Origin: Boswellia sacra
Taxonomy: Eukaryota > Streptophyta > Magnoliopsida > Sapindales > Burseraceae
DNA: 64,000 bases
Direction of reading: 5' to 3'
Assembly (NCBI GenBank): GCA_013180625.2
Contig: SNVD02013097.1
Location: 507,501 to 571,500, forward strand
Below, piece after piece: positions 54,709 to 64,000 of this stretch. A model generated the notes under the pieces. It made no database searches. It was not told where the DNA came from and saw only the letters and a list, made by a program, of their open reading frames with translations. How positions within the stretch are numbered: position 1 is the first letter of the stretch; the number at the start of each line of letters is the position of its first letter. Both the position numbers and the translations under genes were made by a program.

Positions 54709-57700
54709 GACTTTATTATTGTTTGGTAAGTTATGAATCATTAATTATCTTTAAATAAGAATATTTAATAACATAATAATTAAAGATTATTTTAAGGTTT
54801 TTTCATATATCTTGTTAGCTAAATACAATCTATTTACATTTTTTTTTTTCAATCACCATGATTTTTTTCTCCTTATAACAGTCTCTTCGTAGAGATCTCC
54901 TTATATACAGGTATTGCATGGTTGTGCCAATCCAAATTACATTATGACTCTAGTTATTATCATTCCCTAAGAGGGTGACTGAATTAAACTAAAATCTGAA
55001 TAGGTTTGAATATAAAAATCAAAATGATATGTTTGTTTTTTATTTTCATATCTGAATTAAAATGTCTGAAAATTAATAGTTTTACACATTTATCTCTATT
55101 TATGTATATTATTTTCACTTATGATTTTATTTCACATAATTTGCATACCAAAATTTGTTATGAATTTAATTTATTTAAATATGTATAATTGGATAAAGAA
55201 GTTTTTTTGTAAAATAATTGATATATAAATAAGTTAAATGATCGTGAAATAATTTTAAAAATATATAGAGAATTATAGTATAAATTAGAAATAAATAATA
55301 ATGTTCCAAAATTAAAATATTAAGCTATGTACAAATTGGTCATAAATAAATTTTATAAGGGCATTCAAGTAAATTAGAGAAATAATAAATGATTCAGACA
55401 TTTGCATTCACATAAAAAACTATAATTTTTATCTTTTTCTATTCAGATGAAAATGTTTTATATTAAGTCCTAAGTAATATATATATTATGAAAAATCCTA
55501 AGTATGAGAATAAATTAAAAAACAATCCGCCCTAAAGTTTCTAACTTCAGTCTTCCTCTCTGGACTCTAGTCTCTACTTCATATTCCTTCTCCGTTTATA
55601 TTACCTATTTAAGATACATTGTTTTTAAAGTTTCCCTCAATATCCATCTAATACTTCTATTTTTTTCCTTAAAATGTATCACTTAATCTCACATAATTGA
55701 ATATATGATGTTGATGCGTAAACATCACACCAAAAAAAATTAAACACGTGTCACAAATTAAACAATGATAAAAGAATAAAAATACCCTTAAATTTGATGA
55801 TAATAAAAAAAGTGAGGTCATTTGTACCTATATTTTTTTATTAACGCGCACATCTATTAAATAAACCCCTTCTTAACTTCAAATTGTAAACCCATACTAA
55901 TACCAAATGTAACCTTGATAAATTATTTTATTAAATTAATTTATTTAAATAACTTGACACTAATTTTTCCTCAATATCTCTCGCGCTTTAATTTTCATCT
56001 CTCTTATTATTAGATACTAATTTGATCAAATACAACTGACATCTTATTCGTTAATTCTAATCCTTCATTGTCGAAAGAAAATGCATTCTAAAGCCACCAA
56101 CCAAACTTTTCACGTTACAAAAGGTTTTTTTTATTTTCCAAACAAAATCTTTTGGCTTTACCTTACAATCAAACCTACCTTCTCATTTAAAGAAGAACCA
56201 ATCATGAATTCTATAAGTTCTGGAAGTATGCAATTATAAGAAATATAACAGTAAGCTGTAACGTAAATTAAAACAGGAGGATTTTTACGTGATTTGGTTA
56301 TAAAACCTACATCCACGGATAGCTATAGAGCTGCAATTCACTAAGTTCTTGTTTGTACAATCTTTAGGATCGTTTACAGTACTGACTCACTTTCACACAC
56401 TGACCTAATCTTTGTAAAATAAAATCTCACCAAGATCTTAAACTCTAGTGACAGTGCCCACTCTCTGTCACAGATAACTTAACAATACACTGTTAAGTTA
56501 TATATAACAACGATGCCTGACACTGAATTATATAAACACTTAACTCGCAAGTTCTCCAAGTGTCTAGTAACTCAATCAGACCTAATCAAATATTCATGCA
56601 CAATTTCTACCTCTCATACATGAATCAAAGACTCAAAAAATCAAATCAATGACGCATTCTAATTTGCGTTGAAGCTCTCCTCTCAATTCTTGAAATGCCG
56701 TGACATAGACTCCCCCAAACTCAACCGACTAATCAGCCAACTTCATAACTAAGTTATGTAAAAATAACTTTGTCTATATAGTGGGAGGCCTGGACGAAAT
56801 CTCCTTAGAATCCTGTAAAAATTATAATCAAAATTATATTAGAATAAGGAGAAATATAATAGGAAGAGATATAATTACACTCCTAAAGGAATTAGGATAC
56901 AAATAAATATTTTCCTATTTTAATTAGGATACAAGAAACAATATCCTAATCTAAGGAGATATTTATTGTAAACCAAATACTTCCTATAATATTCTTCTAG
57001 AAACAATAAAATAGGAATCAACATAATATTCTAGTTTTATCACAAATTGTACAAAAAAATAACATGTGCATGCAACATGCATGTTGAAACCAACAAATTT
57101 CTGTGAACTTTGAAAAAGAAAACCTAACAATATTCATTATAGAACTTTATAGAAAGATTACAATAAGTTTTCATGAAGTTGTGCCGATGCACAAGGTCAA
57201 ATCTATTGGCATAAAAGAGGAGCCGAAACAAATTCTACAAACTATATTTTTCAACTTCACAATCATTCCAATACCTCCCATTGAGGTGGACCTATTATAG
57301 AGACTAAAAAGAACTTGAAATGGGAAGATAATAATTTGTTGAGATTTTACTTTGATTTACATAAATAAGATTAAAGATGAATATTAATTTTAATGAATTT
57401 ATCTCATGAGGAGCAATAAAGATACTTTAATTATTTTATAATATATTGTCCTTAAGTAAAGATGCTTAGATTATTATGGCTAGGTGTTGATGTTATTCCT
57501 CTAGGTGTGAATGCTTTACCTGGAAGTTAATGTTGTTCCACTAGGTATGATTATAATACCTGGGTGTTGATGTTCCACCAGGTATGAACAGTGAATCCTT
57601 CAAGTACTAGTTTGATGTGGTATTCTAGTATGACACCTGCTAATTATATCATTATCACTGACGTTTCTTGGAAATCATGTTAATATTTATATGATTTGAT

Positions 57701-60189
57701 ATTTGAATGGCATTTTATGATATGAACAGTATATATATTTTATAATCGTGAAACTTATATGATCTAAGATTTAGTATTAAAATATTTCTAGGAGATATGT
57801 TCCTATTCTGAAACAGATTAATTTAAATGTTTTGAAATGATTTATTATTAAAACTAATATCCACTCACTGAGCTTTATCTCACTCTTTTCCTTATATTTC
57901 TATTTTCCCTCCTAGGTCGTTGTAGGCTTTCGTGTAGCTCAGTTATTGCTTTAGTAAGGTTGGCCATGTGACAAATCCATAAAAAAACATATCATTTTTG
58001 CATCACATGCTTAGTTGTATATATTATCTAGACTACATTTTGTGAGCATGTCGATAGTCTAATATGGGTGTAGCATAGCAATGATGTATTATATTATTTT
58101 GGCTACTATGTTATGAAGGGTCCAAGACCTACTGATGATAATGTATTATACTATATTTTTGTTACAATATTATAGAAGGATCTAAGACCCAATGATGTGG
58201 TTGTTTTATGAGTTTTTTTTTTTTAATGAGAAAAACAAGAGTTCTTAGTGGTAGTTGAGTTGTGAAATTTTTATTGGAAGTATTTTATAAATAATTGTAA
58301 GGTGGTTAAGTTGGAAAAATAAAAGAAACTCTATCACTTTTTCCGTTAAACAATGTTTAAATTTTTTTTAATGTCAAAATGCGCAAAGAAGGTACGATGA
58401 GTCAATAAATATTAAAACTCGTTCCAGTTATTACTTTCTTAAGAGCGTCTGGATCCTAGGAATAGAGGTAGTCAATGTGGGTCGTATCAATTGAAAAACA
58501 TAATAATTAAAAATTAATTTATGGTTTTCTCATATATCTTAATAACACATGTTAGAAAATATTTAATTTATAATTATTGCATCATTTATCATTCTTAATT
58601 ATCTATTTAACAATCATTAATCATTTATTTATATGTTACACTAATTATATATGCCTGGGTTTGTCTTATGATAAGAAACTATAAGTATTTCAATAATGCT
58701 AGACTTACAATCTCTATACAACTCAAACTTTCTATAACAAGATGTGGTAGTCTATATGAAAAAATCCTATTAGAGATGTAACTTCTATCATTCTTTTTTT
58801 GTTTTTTCCTCCTCCAATGAATTTTTGTCATGTAGACTACCACATCAGGTTGTAGAGTTTTAGTTATATGAATGTTGTAACTCTAGCACTATAAATATTA
58901 AATATTAATTCATCATTTAAAAAGATATTTTCTTAGTAATAAATGAACTTGACATTTTAAATTAATGGTATAACTTTTGTTCTTACTGTTTGAAAAAGTG
59001 TTTAATATTAACTCACCTAGGGTACTTGTTAAATGATTTTTAATTAACTCGTCTTAACATGTGAATTCACTATAACACAAATCTACTGAGTAGATAAAAA
59101 TAAAAAATAAATTATAAAATTTTTAATAAATAAAATAAGACACACCTATCCAATAGATTTATATCAAATTAAGTTGTATCAATTGATTGTGTAAATTGGT
59201 TGTCTAGAATGATTTATTTATTAATTATGATTTATTCAAATCCTAATCTTTTTGTTTATTTTTTAAACAACTGACAGGTCACAAACTAAATGCTCATAAG
59301 ATTTGACAAATTGAGGAGCACACATCATTCTGTCTTTTGTACGGGTTAGTGAGCAAATTAGTCGATAGTCATTATGAGTTGATGAATACAACTTATCAAA
59401 TCATCAAAAGCATGATTCAATGTTTTCACAACTCATCTAGAAGGTTGTTTCCACCACTTATTTCGAAGGTTATTTCATTCTTTAAGATTGAACTTTACTG
59501 GATAAAACAAAAATGAACTTGATAATTTTCAAAATAACTTTCTCCATTTAGTTATTATTTGGTTATTTTTCTCTAAACTTTTTCTTGAAAAATTAGTCTA
59601 GTAGTGCGACAAATTAAAACGTTTCTTTCTTGTGACCATGGCCTAAGATCTTCAGCAACAAAAAGCCATATGCATAAATAAAGAGTACAATGAATTAGAA
59701 AAAGTATTTGGACATTATTGAGACATGTTCTTTGCGAATAAAAAGACAACAAACTCTTTTGACACTAATCTACCGCGAAGAAAATGTTTTAAAAGCTAAG
59801 TAAAAATTGTTGATGAATATAATTGTTTTAAAATTAGTTTTAGAAATAATTGAGATAGTATGTGATTGAATGGTGATTAGTAACTTAAAAACTAAGTGTC
59901 AGGTTGCGGCAAACAGCTCCAGAACAACAAGATGACAAGGATTCATTGACCAACTAACTTCAATGCGACGAAAATATGAAGTCAAAGAAATAAATCAACG
60001 TCCACTCTGCACTCCACTGAATCATAAACTACTATCAACCTCCAAAATTTAAAGTAGAAATTCCAAAACTTAAACAGTGATGAAGATTTTGTCATTTCGA
60101 CTATACATCAATTTTCCTTAGCTTAGCATATGTCGTGATGCATCCAGCCGCCACAGAAAGCACACAGACCCCACAACGATCCTAGGCAC
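54709..60189. other. Gene-poor, AT-rich region with decayed repeats
   Basis: No coding sequence was recognised in these 5.5 kb. The frames at 55006-55188 and 57103-57300 are low complexity or featureless. Remnants include 56240-57060 ('ttacgtgatttggttataaaacctacatccacgg', typical of decayed copia-type repeats), a stretch near 57860-57960 with 'ccactcactgagctttatctcac', reminiscent of a Gypsy LTR, and one hairpin MITE. Confidence 0.5.
58697..58910. mobile_element. Small hairpin MITE, copy B
   Basis: The ends 'aatgctagacttacaa' and 'gttgtaactctagcact' are complementary. The inner arms 'acaagatgtggtagtctatatga' and 'tcatgtagactaccacatcaggt' also pair. About 210 bp. Same family as 52968-53172. 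The target duplication could not be decided. Confidence 0.7.
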
Positions 60190-60440
60190 TGTGTTGACTT
60201 AGGAGTTTGTTAAGTCAGTTAAGCTGGGAGTTAGTTAAATAACTGTCAAGGGAAGAGTTTCTGTTATGAGAGTGCCAGGTATGATTCAGTTGAAGTGTGT
60301 GCCAGCTCAGCTGGAACTTGTTAGCATTCTGTTATGCTCTTCGTGTATGTATGTATATATAAGCTGTACTTCTATTAACATCAACATTTTACTTGTAAAA
60401 ACACTCCCATAAAAAAAGATTCTAACTACTTTTCAAGAGA
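60190..60440 (+). promoter_or_regulatory. Probable promoter of the zinc-knuckle gene, LTR-like in character
   Basis: 'gtatatataagctgtac' at about 60351-60367 is a good TATA box roughly 90 bases before the start codon. The preceding 150 bases ('gtcagttaagctgggagttagttaa', 'ctgttatgagagtg') have the look of a plant copia LTR. The LTR origin is inference; the ends were not found. Confidence 0.4.
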
Positions 60441-60454
60441 GCTCTCTGTTTTTG

Positions 60455-62780
60455 ATGGGTGAAAATAGTATCCTGTTATTCTGCAATGATGAACTTCGCG
60501 AAACTATGCAGAAAAGCAAGACCACGGACTTCGATGGTTTTAAATCCATCATCAAGCTATACGTTTCAAAACTGTTTGACAAGGAGGAGTTATATGAACA
60601 CATCTTCCAACCAGCTAGAGGGATTTACGCCAGATATTATGCAGCAAATGGCGAGGAAGTGTTCTTCTGGGGAAGCTTTTCAAAGGATTACCAAAGACTG
60701 AGGCATATTGATTTCACTGAAATGGGAAAGGAAAGGTAAAGAATAATTCTTTCAAAATTATAATGTTTATGCCTATAAAGATTGAAAGTAACACTTGTTT
60801 TTATGTTTCTTTCTTATAGCTCTATAATTTACTGCACTAGATGCCAAAGATTTGGGCATCAGGCTGATGCTGACTGTCCACTCGTTTCTTGTTTAATCTG
60901 CAAACAATCCGATCACTTACATGTTGAGTGTCCAAGAGCAAGACGAAAAAGCTTCTTTTCTTGGATTCAAAAACGGGAAATCCACCCTTCAAGGTTTCAC
61001 GGAAGATTGAGAAGATGGGTAACAACTTTTAATCTTAGAGTTATTATATTTTGTAGTCATCCATACTTGTGTTTTTAAATTTTTGTTATTATTATCCATG
61101 GTTGTTAAATACATCATCTCGGTTTGCACAAATTTCTCCCTTTCACGTGGCAGAATAGAGTCATAATTGATGTGTCTTATTTAGGGGTGTGCATGGTACA
61201 CCATCACCCGCCCGAACCCGACATACCCGCCATGGTATGGTGGAGGTATGGTAGGGTATAAAAAAAATATAGGGTGTGGTATGGTATAGATTTTCAAAAT
61301 CTGTCATGGTATGGTATGGTAGGGGGGTATTTTTGAAAATACCCGAAAATATCATACCATACCATACTTTTTAAAAAAAATAAAAAATATGCCACGTGTC
61401 AGTATTTAATTGATTACATAAAATATTTTTGTATGAGTGTTATAGTTTCTTTTTTCTTTGCTTTTTTATTTTCTCAAATTTGTATTAGATTGGAAGTTGA
61501 AAAGATTGAAACTTTGTAGAATTTAAAGGTTGGACTTGAAGGTTGGAAGTTGGAACTTTGTGGAAGGATTCGGATATGTAGTTTACTTGTTATTTGTGTT
61601 GTTATGGACATGTAATTGCTTGAGTATTCGTGTTGTTATGGAATATATAGTTACGTGATATTTTTGTATTGTTATAAATATAATGTTACTTGATTATTTG
61701 TGTTGTTATAAAATATGTAGTTAATTGATTATTTGTATTGTTAAGGATGTGTAATTGCTTGATTTTTTTATTTAGTACAAATTTTATGAATCATAATATT
61801 AAACAATGTCAAAATAAGAACTTAAAGTGTCAAAATCTGGTCAATTTGGTCAACTACCCTTATATTACCATACCATACCCGCCCTTACCCTACCATGCGG
61901 AAATGTGGTATGGTATTGTATTAAAAAATGGTATGGTATGGTATAAAAATAAAAAACCCGACATATGTAGGGTATGGGGATGGTATGGCGATACCACACC
62001 ATACCCTACCATTTGCACACCCCTAGTCTTATTGTTATGACTCAATGATTTTGCAGAGAATAGTTTTTTTGGTCCTATTTTTAAAAGTTTGTTACTGTTT
62101 CATTTTCATGATTGATGAGTCTCTTTTCTTCATGGTTTGTAACTATAGCATCCATTTAGAAAGAGATTGGGTGATATTCCTTGATAGAGTGGAGATGTCC
62201 TCCAATGGTAATAAGCAGTTTGGTTGTGACCATTTACTCCCACTTTATTTTAATGTTGTTTATATTTGCTGAACTTCTGTTATTATATACAGTTTCACCT
62301 GGACCCTCGATGGCGAGTTGTTGCTGGGGACGAAAGCACAGAAGTGGAGTTCCAGAATCAGAGAGAGCTGATGGTGCAGATAGCAGCCTATACTCATCCA
62401 TCAGCCATACCTCCAAAGTACCTATTCGTTAGATTTATTTAGAATTCATCCTAGTTTTTACCGTTATTTGTCTAGTAGTTTTTCATTATTTTGCAGCCTT
62501 TCTAGGTCAGTGGACCTAGAATGCTCAGACGACACATGGTTTGTAACTATGTCATCTTTGTGATTGATGAGTCTCTTTTCTTAATGGTTTGTAACCACAG
62601 CATCCACAGAGGCAAGCAAGTCATTTGCAGGGTGGAATATTCCTTCTTGTTCGAATAAACTTGTTAAGGAACTTGGCATCCCTTACCTTGTTCTCAGGGT
62701 GTGCAAGACTGACTTCTGGCATGTTTCTGCATTCGCAAAGGACAAGATAAGATTATTAGGGACATTGAGAAATGGATAGC
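60455..62780 (+). CDS. Zinc-knuckle protein of unknown function (exon model incomplete)
   Basis: Exon 1 60455-60735 (MGENSILLFCNDELRETMQK...), exon 2 60820-61018 and exon 3 62293-62417 join in phase with GT-AG borders. Exon 2 encodes two adjacent Cys/His groups (CTRCQRFGHQADADCPLVSC and CLICKQSDHLHVECP), the first a CCHC-type knuckle, then a basic stretch. Exon 3 encodes FHLDPRWRVVAGDESTEVEF. A short exon at 62497-62538 (LSRSVDLECSDDT) and a last one at about 62602-62770 (SFAGWNIPSCSNKLVKELG to a TAG at 62777-62779) look coding. The donor and acceptor I can see there do not keep that last frame, so a border is wrong or the gene is damaged. The knuckles suggest nucleic-acid binding. I do not recognise the family. 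Intron 2 holds an 844-bp hAT-like element. Confidence 0.6.
61182..62025. mobile_element. hAT-like non-autonomous element, 844 bp, with GGTATGGTAT-rich arms
   Basis: The perfect 8-bp target duplication GTCTTATT is at 61174-61181 and 62026-62033. Perfect 12-bp terminal inverted repeats are TAGGGGTGTGCA and TGCACACCCCTA. Inside each end, tandem variants of GGTATGGTAT (left) and ACCATACCATAC (right) extend the inverted symmetry for more than 150 bases. The AT-rich middle codes for nothing. It lies within intron 2 of the zinc-knuckle gene and leaves its splice borders intact. Confidence 0.94.
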
Positions 62781-64000
62781 AGACTTCACCTTCATTCCTT
62801 TAGTTGGGGGTCTTTATTGTGTCTAACACAATAGTGTACTCATCGATCCAGAGTCTGCTTACTTGGTTTTCCATCTTTTCCATGTTGCAATTAATTTTGC
62901 TGCCTTGTAGATAAATCTACAACTTTTCTTCTTCTTCCCTTTGCTGCTGCCTGTCTACATTTATGATTTATTTTTATTTTTTCATTTTTTTTTATCAGTG
63001 ACACAGGAACAAAAGAGCATTAGCCTGTTTCCAATTCATATATTCAGTCTATTTAAGCCAATGAGGACTTCAAATTCTCCACTATGAAGTCGGACAGAAC
63101 TATGATGCTGACTACATTACTTCCTCGATGAGTTCAACACAAAGAACGGATAGCTTCTCGGCTCTTGTATTTGTAAGAGCCATTGCTTCTGCCAACAAAG
63201 TCTTAAAATATAATATACTCATCAATGCCTTAATTTTTCTTTATATGCATCCTGTACTGAAAGTTGATGTTTGCCTTGTCTCCATTTTTTCTATGCTGTT
63301 GCAGGTCAGATGTTGAAGAAGGGGGTGGCGAGGTGAGACAGTGTTTCCTGCTGCCAAAGCAAATTTCAGTTCTGTACCATGGTGGAATGAGTTGTCTGAA
63401 TGTGTCTCCATAAAACCAAAAATAAAAATGGGTGACACGCATTAATTGTTGTTTTGGAGCATGAGGCCATATGCCACCCTAGATCCTTTTAAGTTTGCAT
63501 GGTTAGCAATTTGTTGTTTTCCAGCTTTATTTGGATTCAAGAATTCATTCTACATTCAGTTTCTCTTGCGTTCCAGAAGAAAAAGTTTTACTCGCAATTA
63601 ACTTGTCTTCCAGCCTGAAATAAGTAATACTTCTGATCAATGCTAGGCCTAGGCCTAGGTGGTTGGTTGCCCTGTGATTGGAGGGAACAGAACAGAATGG
63701 ATGCATCTGCATTAATACAAAGTATGAGCTACTATCTGAAGCTAGTTTTCAATGCCTGATGAAACTCATGCGCATCAAGGTTGTGGGCACATGAAGTTTG
63801 TGGGCATTTTAGGATGCATATATAATTGATATGCTGTTGCATTGCATCCATTCATTAAAATAATTGTCCTAGCTAAATAGTTTTGTTGTACGCAAACAAT
63901 TACTTTGAAAACTGTCGAAAAATAACCTCAGAAAAGTCGTTGCAAATTGATAAATCATTCTTCCCGTCCCGACGAAGTTCTTAGTTGTCCTCCCTCTATA
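62781..64000. other. Downstream region of the zinc-knuckle gene
   Basis: Likely 3' untranslated and intergenic DNA. 'cctaggcctaggcctaggtgg' at about 63645 is a short palindromic repeat. No further gene was recognised on either strand. Confidence 0.45.

Noticed and set aside
1..64000. Bacterial-type features (operons, CRISPR arrays, riboswitches)
   Set aside because: The window is plant nuclear DNA; no such structure was seen, and the repeated words have no spacer regularity.

Overview
The window is nuclear DNA of a dicot plant. The genes have short GT-AG introns, the intergenic DNA is AT-rich and full of repeats, and the protein families are plant ones: a receptor-like kinase with a universal-stress-protein-like N-terminus, PLS-class pentatricopeptide repeat (PPR) proteins, ZRK-type pseudokinases, and MULE, hAT and chromovirus elements. 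The species cannot be named from the sequence alone.

Layout. At 1-3279 (minus) lies most of a receptor-like cytoplasmic kinase gene that runs off the left edge. At 5100-9741 (minus) is a complete nine-exon gene for the E1-alpha subunit of mitochondrial branched-chain 2-oxoacid dehydrogenase. From about 10 to 30 kb there is a stack of mobile DNA: a TRIM element (10257-10946), a hAT-like element (11069-11618), a 9.3-kb Mutator-like element with a broken MURA transposase and a broken DUF1985/Ulp1 gene (14059-23385), a Harbinger-like element (23893-24821), a hAT-like element (25232-25994) and duplicated segments (26.6-30.1 kb). A ZRK-like pseudokinase gene starts at 30227. It is interrupted by two LTR retrotransposons (30473-33563 and 33588-38921) that landed about 20 bp apart, and it ends at 39702. 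Three intronless PPR genes follow, all on the minus strand (40154-42064, 44026-46059, 48923-51064). A 1.35-kb palindromic relative of the large MULE sits between the second and third. The right-hand 13 kb holds another hAT-like element, a second TRIM, hairpin MITEs, AT-rich remnants, and at 60455-62780 (plus) a zinc-knuckle gene I do not recognise, with a hAT-like element in its third intron position.

How the parts relate. The host genes are unrelated housekeeping, organellar and signalling genes and do not form a cluster. The informative content is the transposon record. Many elements can be bounded to the base by target-site duplications: 9 bp for the MULE, 8 bp for three or four hAT-like elements, 5 bp for LTR and TRIM elements. 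Removing the two LTR elements from the ZRK gene restores the reading frame across the insertion point, although other lesions show that the gene is dead anyway. I saw no tRNA or rRNA gene and no CRISPR array. The small open frames inside repeats are not believable genes.
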